Shown: one piece after another, positions 1 through 6,377 of the stretch
Numbering within the stretch: the stretch's first letter is position 1
How the letters are laid out: each line of letters begins with the position of its first letter
Assembly (NCBI GenBank): GCA_029932445.1
Contig: JAOZQB010000112.1
Location: 1-9,567, forward strand
Source: Bacteroidales bacterium
GTDB lineage: Bacteria > Bacteroidota > Bacteroidia > Bacteroidales > JAADGE01
Direction of reading: 5' to 3'
DNA length: 9,567 bases
Program-made: the position numbers and the translations under genes
The notes under the pieces: model-generated
The model's database searches: none
Told to the model about the DNA's origin: nothing
Seen by the model: the letters and a program-made list of their open reading frames with translations, nothing else

Positions 1-680
1 CGTTTGCAATAACCGGTATTTTTTCTTTAAGAAAAACAGTCCATTTTTTCATCTTAAATTTATTAGCTTTTACTATAATTTTCTTGATAATAGGAGTAAT
101 GGGTTACGGTTGGTACATTATGAAAATCGCAACTTTATTTTTAGCAATGGGGTTGCTTACCGGAGTTGCCATGAAATATAATCCGAATGAAATAACCAAA
201 CATTTTCTGGACGGTGCAAAAGATATTATGTCTGCGGCAATCGTCGTAGGACTTGCCGGAGGAATCGTTATTATTCTTCAGGAAGGAAAAATAATTGATA
301 CGATTTTGCATTCTATGGCGGAAGGAATGAAGGATTTCGGTAAGGTTGCTTCCGTGGGTATTATGTATCTTATTCAAACGGTAATTAATATTGTTATTCC
401 TTCGGGCTCGGCAAAAGCAGCCATTACAATGCCCATTATGGCGCCTTTTTCTGATTATATCGGAATTTCGCGTCAGGCAACCGTTGTTGCTTTTCAATTC
501 GGTGACGGATTTACGAATATGATAACACCTACATCGGGTGTTTTAATCGGTGTGCTTGGTGTGGCAAAAATTCCTTATGATAAATGGGTGAAATGGATTA
601 CACCTTTTATGATTGCATTAATTATTCTTGGGTTTTTATTATTAATCCCTACAGTAACGATGAAACTTAACGGTTTTTAG
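1..680 (+). CDS. YfcC/DcuC-family membrane transporter, 3' part (5' end off window)
   Basis: C-terminal part (about 225 residues, reading frame open from base 3) of a polytopic inner-membrane carrier of the YfcC / C4-dicarboxylate anaerobic carrier family, whose complete members are usually near 450-500 residues. The frame has no stop back to the left edge, so the TTG at 84 is an internal leucine and not the start. Family-like signatures are GYGWYIM near 105-125, a re-entrant-type segment with IPSGSAKAA (about 396-422) and FQFGDGFTN followed by TPTSG (about 495-540). The last hydrophobic span (about 595-655) precedes a short tail ending NGF. YfcC proteins are named as putative basic amino acid antiporters, while related DcuC and AbgT-like carriers move dicarboxylates or other anions, so the substrate cannot be assigned here. 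The stop codon lies inside the 3' end of the convergent acyltransferase gene. Confidence 0.85.
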   Translation, partial: FAITGIFSLRKTVHFFILNLLAFTIIFLIIGVMGYGWYIMKIATLFLAMGLLTGVAMKYNPNEITKHFLDGAKDIMSAAIVVGLAGGIVIILQEGKIIDTILHSMAEGMKDFGKVASVGIMYLIQTVINIVIPSGSAKAAITMPIMAPFSDYIGISRQATVVAFQFGDGFTNMITPTSGVLIGVLGVAKIPYDKWVKWITPFMIALIILGFLLLIPTVTMKLNGF

Positions 681-1539
681 GGAAATGTTTTTCTCCGAGT
701 TCATAAACCCATTTTTTTACTTCTTGAGCCCATTCCAAATGTGTTTTTGAATCATCGAAAGTAGTGTAGGGGATAGGTTTTCCGAAAGCAATTTTAATGG
801 TTGCATTTCGTTTTTTAAAAACTTCGCCCGGTAATAAAAAGAATTCCAGGTTTGCTTTAATTCCTAAAAATTTTCTGATTTTTGCCCAACGATAAAATTT
901 TCTTGAGTTTTCTCCGTCAACAAACATGGGTATAATATCTCTTTTAAACATAACGGCATTTCTGATAAAACTGCGATGCCAAAATCCGTCATCCATTTTT
1001 CCTTTAATTTTTCGGGCAACTTTTCCGGCAGGAAAAATTAAAATTTGAGTATCATCATCATCCAAAGATTGATCTATTTTATCCATTTTACCTTTTTCAT
1101 TTCTTCTCAAAATGCTGACGGGAAGAAATATTTCTTTTGCATTTTCAACATGCAAAAACATTTCATTGGCAACTAATTTTATTTTTTTATATTTTTCTGT
1201 AAGTAAGTATATTGAAGCACCAAAATCTGCACCGCCAAAGGGATGATTTCCGGCAATAATATATTTTCCGGTATCGGGTAATAATTCTTTGTTGTAACCG
1301 ATAACTTTATAATTCAAATTCTCAACGACACCGTTAACAAAATCAAGACCGTATTTATCATGTATCTTTTTTAAAATTTCATTAATTTCAGTTTCATGAA
1401 ATGATTTTTTTATTCGATTAACAATAAATTTCGGAAGATTTTTGACAATTTTATTTTCCTGATTTCTGATTATTTGCTCAATATCAAGCTGTTGATATGT
1501 CATGTCAGAATTATTGTTTTTTTGATTCTCTTTATTCAT
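667..1539 (-). CDS. PlsC/LPLAT-superfamily O-acyltransferase, GlsA-like (paralogue A)
   Basis: Predicted 290-residue acyltransferase of the lysophospholipid acyltransferase superfamily. The catalytic block is GNHPFGGAD at residues 97-105, with His99 and Asp105. This gives H-x5-D, one residue longer than the classical PlsC H-x4-D. FPAGKVARK (169-177) is the second conserved block, followed by RDIIPMFVDGENS (200-212) and a LLPGEVF segment (236-241). From memory, this set of blocks looks most like the Bacteroidota GlsA / OlsF N-terminal O-acyltransferases, which esterify a hydroxyl of an N-acylated amino acid to make glycine or ornithine lipids; a 1-acylglycerol-3-phosphate acyltransferase role is the alternative. 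No signal peptide or obvious membrane helix is visible. It lies 14 bases downstream of its paralogue and was probably transcribed with it. By eye the two share about 40-50% of residues. The first 18 residues are polar and Asn-rich; Met13 is a possible alternative start. Confidence 0.82.
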   Translation of the reverse strand: MNKENQKNNNSDMTYQQLDIEQIIRNQENKIVKNLPKFIVNRIKKSFHETEINEILKKIHDKYGLDFVNGVVENLNYKVIGYNKELLPDTGKYIIAGNHPFGGADFGASIYLLTEKYKKIKLVANEMFLHVENAKEIFLPVSILRRNEKGKMDKIDQSLDDDDTQILIFPAGKVARKIKGKMDDGFWHRSFIRNAVMFKRDIIPMFVDGENSRKFYRWAKIRKFLGIKANLEFFLLPGEVFKKRNATIKIAFGKPIPYTTFDDSKTHLEWAQEVKKWVYELGEKHFPKNR

Positions 1540-1553
1540 TTTACAAATTTAAC

Positions 1554-2390
1554 TTAAAGATTGTTTTTTAAATTATAAACGATTTTTTTAATTTCTTGAG
1601 CCCATTCGACTAATTCTTTGCTGTTATCAAATGTCTTATATGATATCGGTTTTCCGAAAATTACATTAATTGTTTGGTTTGCTTGCTTAACAAGTTCCTG
1701 TGGTAATAAAAAGAGTTCAATATCAGTTTTTAATCTTAACGTTCTTCTTGCATTGGCTACACGATAAAATTTTTTAGAATTTTCCGCATCGATAAAAACA
1801 GGAATAATATCTCTTTTAAATTCAACGGCATTTCTGATAAAACTTCTGTGCCATTTTCCGTCGTCTAATATTCCGTTGTATTTCCGCGCAACTTCTCCTG
1901 CAGGAAAAGTCATCATTTGAGTATCTTCCGATGCCATTGCTTTTATAATGGCTTCTTTAGCTTTTTTTGAATTGTGCTTGAAAACATTTACGGGTAAGAA
2001 AATGTCTTGTAAGGGTTTAACATGCATTAACAATTCATTTGCAATAGCTTTGATATTTTCATAATTGTCACTAATTGAGAGTACTGCAGCAAAAAAATCA
2101 ATTCCGCCAAGCGGATGATTACCGGCAAATATGTATCGTCCTTCAGGCGGAATATTTTCTTTATTAAAGAAATTACAATTTATATTTAGATATTCCATTG
2201 ATTTTTTAATAAACTCAATTCCTTGTGTTTCACCTGCATATTCAGTAATTTTATTTAATTCATCTTCCCTGATAATTTTTTTGATGTATCGGACGGCAAA
2301 ATTCGGCATATTTTTTATATATCGATTCTTTTGAGATCTTATAACTTTTTCAATATCAACTTGAAAAGTTTTATCCGAAGTATTATTCAT
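1554..2390 (-). CDS. PlsC/LPLAT-superfamily O-acyltransferase, GlsA-like (paralogue B)
   Basis: Predicted 278-residue acyltransferase, upstream partner of the gene at 667-1539 and evidently a tandem duplicate of it. It has GNHPLGGID (residues 90-98) with His92 and Asp98 in the same H-x5-D spacing, FPAGEVARK (162-170), WHRSFIRNAVEFKRDIIP (180-197), DAENSKKFYR (201-210) and a C-terminal FGKPISYKTFD block matching the paralogue. Together these indicate an acyl-group transfer to a lysolipid or aminolipid hydroxyl at the cytoplasmic membrane face. The similarity to the GlsA-type family is judged from memory of its motifs. The start is the ATG at 2388-2390; it aligns with the paralogue's N terminus (NNTSD against NNNSD), supporting both starts. 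The gene opens onto a 60-base divergent spacer shared with the TPR-CHAT gene. No N-acyltransferase (GlsB-like) partner is in the window, so lipid class is inference. Confidence 0.82.
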   Translation of the reverse strand: MNNTSDKTFQVDIEKVIRSQKNRYIKNMPNFAVRYIKKIIREDELNKITEYAGETQGIEFIKKSMEYLNINCNFFNKENIPPEGRYIFAGNHPLGGIDFFAAVLSISDNYENIKAIANELLMHVKPLQDIFLPVNVFKHNSKKAKEAIIKAMASEDTQMMTFPAGEVARKYNGILDDGKWHRSFIRNAVEFKRDIIPVFIDAENSKKFYRVANARRTLRLKTDIELFLLPQELVKQANQTINVIFGKPISYKTFDNSKELVEWAQEIKKIVYNLKNNL

Positions 2391-2450
2391 AGATATAAAA
2401 AAATAATTATTATTTTTACTGTTTGTAAAAATAAAAAAATCTCTTTTACT
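2391..2450. promoter_or_regulatory. Divergent intergenic spacer, presumed promoters for both directions
   Basis: This 60-base, extremely A/T-rich spacer separates the start of acyltransferase B (leftward) from the chosen start of the TPR-CHAT gene (rightward), so any dedicated promoters must lie in it or within the neighbouring coding ends. A TTTG occurs at 2422-2425 on the plus strand, resembling the Bacteroidota -33 element. I do not find a matching TAnnTTTG at the expected distance, and the ATG at 2451 would leave little leader. On the minus strand a TATTTTTA resembles TAnnTTTG with one mismatch. No Shine-Dalgarno is visible ahead of either gene. The promoter assignment is positional inference only. 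Confidence 0.3.
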
Positions 2451-5400
2451 ATGAAATTTTTTAGTTTATTATTCAGTTTATTATTTTTATTATTCACAAC
2501 GGTTTTTTCTCAATCTGATAATGAAGAATATCAACAAGCCGTTGGCTATTTCAAACAAGCCAATACATTTAAGCAAAAATTTGATTTTGATAATGCCGAA
2601 TTATATTTTGCAAAAGCAGCAGAATTATTTCAAAAAAATCATTATATCGGTAATTATATTCAATGTCGTTATTCGATTTCTGACATTGACATTCAGACAA
2701 ATAAATTTAAAGACGCTGAAGTTATATTAGATGAAATAGAAGCTTTAGCTAAACAAAAATACGGTGAAGAAAATAAATTTTTAACGAATATTTATTTCGG
2801 GCAGGGATTAGTTGCTGCATATAAAGGGAAAACGGATTCTGCGATTGTTTTTTATTTTCAAGCATCTCAACTTAATGATAAATTTGATACTCAAAATAGT
2901 TTTTTAAAATCAAATATTTACGGTAGTTTGGGAAATGCTTATTCTGATAAAGGAAATTATAGAAAAGCATTAGAATATTACATGAAAGATTTGAATATTA
3001 AAAAAGGATTTGTGGGAGAAAATCATCCGATGCTTGCCGTAACTTATAATAATATTGCAAATGTTTATCAATCTAACGGTGATTCAAAATCGGCTTTGGA
3101 ATATATTGATAAGGCATTGAAGCTGAGTATTGCGGCCTACGGAAAAAATAATCCGGAAACAGCTAAATATTACAGCAGTAAAGGCAGTATATTTGCTGAA
3201 AATGATGAATATGATTTGGCATTGGAATATTTTAATACGGCATTATTAATTGATAAATCTATTTACGGAAATAATCATAAATCAATAGCGGATATTTTGA
3301 ATAATATCGGTATTATTTATAATAAAAAAGGTGAAACGGATAAAGCATTAATTTCTTTTAAAGACGCTTACGATATTCAATTAAGAGTTCTGGGTGAAAA
3401 TCATCCCGATATTGCAGGAACATGTAATAATATCGGATATATCTTGGAACAGCAGGGAAAAAAAGAATCCGCATTGAAATTTTATCAAAAAGCAATCGAA
3501 ATCAAAAAACAATATTACGGTGAAAATCATCCTGAATTGGCAAGCTATTATAACAATATCGGAAATAATTATACAAAACGAATGGAGTATGATAATGCTT
3601 TAAAATATTTATTAAAAGCAGCACAAATCTTAGAATCAAATTACGGAAATAAAAATACGATTTTGGTCAATATTTATGCAAATATCGGAGAAATTTATGT
3701 TAAAAAAGATGATTTTCATAACTCTTTAATGTATTATCAAAAAAGTATTGCTGCCAATGTCAGAAATTTTAATCCCGAACCGAATGATTATTTTTTAAAT
3801 CCTGTATTGAAAAATTATACCAATGTTAATAAACTTCTTATTTCTTTAGAAGGTAAAGCACAAGCATTCAATGCCTTATACCAGAAGGATTCATTGTATA
3901 ATTTTATAAGAGCAGCTTATGAAGATTATATTTTATGTGATTCCGTAATTATTGAAGCCAGAAAAACGGTTATAAAAAAAGAAGATAAAATTAATTTGGG
4001 AAATAATGCCAGAAAAATATATGAGCAAGCGGTTATTACTGCTATCGGATTATCCTATATAACGACCGATAAAAAGGAACAAGCATATTATGAAGAACAA
4101 GCTTTTATTTTTGCTGAGAAAAATAAAGCAGCTGTTCTGTCTGATGCGGTTTCGGCTGCAGAAGCGGCTTCCTTTTCCGGAATTCCCAAAGATGTTACGG
4201 ACAAAGAGAAACATTACAAGATTGAAATTTCAGGAATCGAAAAATCCATTGCTTTGGCAGTTAATAATAAGGAACTTGGTCGTTTAAATCAAAAATTGTT
4301 TGACTTAAATAATGAACTCAGAGATTTTAATAAACAAATTGAAACGGATTATCCTAAATATTATGAATCTAAATATAAAACAACAACATTTAAATTGAAA
4401 GATATTCAGAAATATTTAGATGATGAATCAGCCGTTAGAAGTTATTTTATCGGAGAATTTTATATTCTTATTTTTACCGTAACTAAAGACAATTTATATA
4501 TAGAATATTCGGATAAACCTGATAATTTATATGCACAAATTAAAGAATTCAATAAAAATATTACTTCCGGATATGCCACGGCTTTTCCGAAATATTTAAC
4601 ATCGGCAAATGATTTATACAATATTTTATTTCCCGGCAGGATTCCCGAAAATTTGAAGAAATTGACAATTATTCCTGACGGTATTATAAATTTAATTCCT
4701 TTTGAAGCATTAATTACCGAATCTTATAAAGGTGATATTAATGATTTTAAAAAATATCCGTTTTTGATTAAAAAATATCAAATTAATTATGATTATTCTG
4801 CAGATTTATTATTGAAATCATATCACGAAAAAAGCAGAACAAATAATGCCTCGGATTGGTTAGGGATTGCTCCGGTTTTCGATAAAGCAGGCAGCACGGT
4901 AATTAACGGAATGTCCGTAACACCGTTACCGGGTAGTGAAAAAGAAGTTAATCTTATTGACAGTGTTTTTACTAAAAAAAACAGGTCGGTTGAAGAAATA
5001 TTAAATAATAATGCGACTGAAAGTTACATTAAACAGGCAAATTTAAAAGATTACAGATACATTCATATTGCGACACACGGAATCGTAAATATTGCAGAAC
5101 CGAAATTATCCGGATTAATTTTTTATCCCGAGAAAAGTGGGAATGACGGAATTTTATATTCCGGTGAAATTTATAATTTGGAACTTGATGCTGACTTAGT
5201 TGTGCTTTCTGCTTGTGAAACAGGTATCGGTAAAATATCTAAGAGTGAAGGTGTTATAGGATTGTCTCGTGCTTTAATGTATGCCGGTGCAAAAAATATC
5301 ATTGTTTCATTATGGAAAGTTTCTGATGAATCAACAACAGATTTAATGGTTGATTTCTATAAGAATTTAATTAATAATAATGAAGATAAAGCAGAAGCTC

Positions 5401-5489
5401 TCTATCATGCAAAAAATAAAATGATTGAGGCAGGCGGTAATTTTGCACATCCGTTTTTTTGGTCCCCTTTTATATTAATCGGAAAATAA
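2451..5489 (+). CDS. Exported TPR-repeat protein with C-terminal CHAT (caspase-like) protease domain
   Basis: A 1012-residue protein. Residues 1-20 form a signal peptide (MKFF, a Leu/Phe-rich core, probable cut near VFS/QSD), suggesting export to the periplasm or beyond. Residues 22-104 hold two degenerate TPR-like units; 105-440 hold eight 42-residue TPRs. Residues 441-640 are a helical linker with a probable coiled coil around 597-635. Residues 640-1012 are the CHAT domain, a clan CD caspase/separase-like cysteine protease. The dyad residues are His876 in HIATHG and Cys922 in LSACETG, followed by SEGVIGLSRA and SLWKVSDESTTD; the protein ends HPFFWSPFILIGK, a typical CHAT finish. It is therefore expected to be catalytically competent, with the TPRs as sensor or docking surface; the substrate is unknown. 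The frame is open upstream to 2331, but ATG 2451 is preferred because it begins the signal peptide and clears the divergent gene. folP follows after three bases. Confidence 0.88.
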   Translation: MKFFSLLFSLLFLLFTTVFSQSDNEEYQQAVGYFKQANTFKQKFDFDNAELYFAKAAELFQKNHYIGNYIQCRYSISDIDIQTNKFKDAEVILDEIEALAKQKYGEENKFLTNIYFGQGLVAAYKGKTDSAIVFYFQASQLNDKFDTQNSFLKSNIYGSLGNAYSDKGNYRKALEYYMKDLNIKKGFVGENHPMLAVTYNNIANVYQSNGDSKSALEYIDKALKLSIAAYGKNNPETAKYYSSKGSIFAENDEYDLALEYFNTALLIDKSIYGNNHKSIADILNNIGIIYNKKGETDKALISFKDAYDIQLRVLGENHPDIAGTCNNIGYILEQQGKKESALKFYQKAIEIKKQYYGENHPELASYYNNIGNNYTKRMEYDNALKYLLKAAQILESNYGNKNTILVNIYANIGEIYVKKDDFHNSLMYYQKSIAANVRNFNPEPNDYFLNPVLKNYTNVNKLLISLEGKAQAFNALYQKDSLYNFIRAAYEDYILCDSVIIEARKTVIKKEDKINLGNNARKIYEQAVITAIGLSYITTDKKEQAYYEEQAFIFAEKNKAAVLSDAVSAAEAASFSGIPKDVTDKEKHYKIEISGIEKSIALAVNNKELGRLNQKLFDLNNELRDFNKQIETDYPKYYESKYKTTTFKLKDIQKYLDDESAVRSYFIGEFYILIFTVTKDNLYIEYSDKPDNLYAQIKEFNKNITSGYATAFPKYLTSANDLYNILFPGRIPENLKKLTIIPDGIINLIPFEALITESYKGDINDFKKYPFLIKKYQINYDYSADLLLKSYHEKSRTNNASDWLGIAPVFDKAGSTVINGMSVTPLPGSEKEVNLIDSVFTKKNRSVEEILNNNATESYIKQANLKDYRYIHIATHGIVNIAEPKLSGLIFYPEKSGNDGILYSGEIYNLELDADLVVLSACETGIGKISKSEGVIGLSRALMYAGAKNIIVSLWKVSDESTTDLMVDFYKNLINNNEDKAEALYHAKNKMIEAGGNFAHPFFWSPFILIGK
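2763..3770 (+). repeat. Eight-unit 42-residue (126-bp) kinesin-light-chain-type TPR array within the CHAT gene
   Basis: Eight consecutive coding repeats of exactly 126 bp begin at residues 105, 147, 189, 231, 273, 315, 357 and 399 of the CHAT protein (nucleotides 2763, 2889, 3015, 3141, 3267, 3393, 3519 and 3645), with no insertion or deletion between units. Most units open with a GENHP-like turn (GENHP in units 3, 6 and 7; GKNNP, GNNHK and GNKNT in others). They continue with a helix carrying NNIGxxY, a short turn, then a helix with ALxYxxKAxxI. This is the 42-residue TPR variant of kinesin light chain type and is expected to form a right-handed superhelix for peptide or protein binding. The units are diverged at DNA level, so it is a protein-domain repeat and not a satellite. 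Confidence 0.9.
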
Positions 5490-5492
5490 ATT

Positions 5493-6323
5493 ATGACAAT
5501 CAACTGCAACGGATATCTGTTAGATCTTTCCGTACCGAAAATTGCCGGAATCCTTAATATTACCCCGGATTCATTTTACGACGGAGGGAAATATATTTCG
5601 GAAGATGCAATAAAAAACAGAACAAAGGAACTTATTGAAGAAGGAGCAGATATTATTGATATAGGAGCTTTTTCTTCTCGTCCCGGAGCAGAATTAATTT
5701 CTGAATCAGAAGAAACAATACGCTTGCAATCAACATTAGAAATTGTACGTAAATATTTCCCGAATATTATTTTATCGGTTGATACTTATCGATCCGAAAT
5801 TGCAAGATTTGTAATTAAAGAATTTGAAGTTTCAATAATAAATGATATTTCAGGCGGCGATTATGATAATAAAATGTTTGAAACAATTGCCGAATTTCAA
5901 GTTCCTTATATTGTAATGCATATGCAGGGCAATCCCGGTACTATGCAAACTAAACCGCAATATATTGATGTTGTTAAAGATTTATTAAAATATTTTTCGG
6001 AAAAAACAGAAACAGCAAAAAAAATAGGTATTAACGATTTGATTATTGATCCCGGTTTCGGTTTCGGAAAAACTTTGGAACATAATTATCAATTATTAAA
6101 TAACCTGGACTTGTTTAAGATTTCGGAGCGACCGATTTTGGTTGGTTTATCTCGTAAATCAATGATATACAAACTCAATAATGAAACACCCGAAGATGCT
6201 TTGCCGGGAACATTGGCTTTAAATATGATTGCCTTGCAAAAAGGCGCAAATATTTTACGGGTTCATGATGTAAAAGAAACTTTACAAGTCATAAATGTAT
6301 TTAATAAGTTAATTTCATCTTGA
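5493..6323 (+). CDS. folP: Dihydropteroate synthase
   Basis: A 276-residue TIM-barrel enzyme, normal length for the family. It condenses 6-hydroxymethyl-7,8-dihydropterin diphosphate with p-aminobenzoate in cytoplasmic folate synthesis and is the sulfonamide target. Diagnostic blocks in order are GILNITPDSFYDGGK (residues 19-33, Asn22), IDIGAFSSRPGAE (55-67), LSVDTYR (94-100, Asp97), INDISGG (116-122), MHMQGNPGTMQ (142-152), IIDPGFGFGKT (184-194, Asp186), VGLSRKS (217-223, Lys222) and LRVHDVKET (255-263, Arg256 and His258). The pterin and phosphate-binding residues are all present, so it should be active. The mobile loop reads FSSRPG where the textbook form is ESTRPG. The start ATG is three bases after the CHAT stop, implying translational coupling or at least one transcript. 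cdaA follows 54 bases later in the same direction. Confidence 0.96.
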   Translation: MTINCNGYLLDLSVPKIAGILNITPDSFYDGGKYISEDAIKNRTKELIEEGADIIDIGAFSSRPGAELISESEETIRLQSTLEIVRKYFPNIILSVDTYRSEIARFVIKEFEVSIINDISGGDYDNKMFETIAEFQVPYIVMHMQGNPGTMQTKPQYIDVVKDLLKYFSEKTETAKKIGINDLIIDPGFGFGKTLEHNYQLLNNLDLFKISERPILVGLSRKSMIYKLNNETPEDALPGTLALNMIALQKGANILRVHDVKETLQVINVFNKLISS

Positions 6324-6377
6324 AATTTTATTAATCTGATTAAATTCATAAATTAGCACTTTCTAAAATTTAAAACT

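Noticed and set aside
141..497. Minus-strand open frame opposite the transporter
   Set aside because: The product is rich in Asn, His, Arg and Cys with no family signature, and the opposite strand carries strongly conserved transporter motifs. The same reasoning dismisses open frames at 2131-2334, 2521-2730, 4090-4287, 6611-6850, 7171-7356 and 8858-9103.
659..677. AAAC...GTTT hairpin followed by T-run near the transporter stop as a terminator
   Set aside because: The stem is only four base pairs with mostly A-T pairs, too weak to call an intrinsic terminator.
2331..2450. Longer version of the CHAT protein starting at 2331
   Set aside because: The frame is open, but the extra 40 residues overlap the divergent acyltransferase start and would bury an evident signal peptide beginning at ATG 2451.
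2763..3770. 126-bp periodicity as a CRISPR or DNA satellite
   Set aside because: The period is an exact codon multiple, the units are diverged at DNA level and translate into TPR helices in one frame.
2451..5489. CHAT gene as part of a CRISPR-linked Craspase or a bacterial gasdermin system
   Set aside because: There is no repeat-spacer array, Cas protein, gasdermin-like gene or nuclease in the window, and the protein has a secretion signal. The neighbours are folate and c-di-AMP genes.
6331..6343. TTAATC-T-GATTAA palindrome just after folP as a terminator or operator
   Set aside because: The arms are six bases, mostly A/T, with a one-base centre and no adjacent T-run. In DNA this A/T-rich such palindromes are expected by chance, and no regulator is implied.
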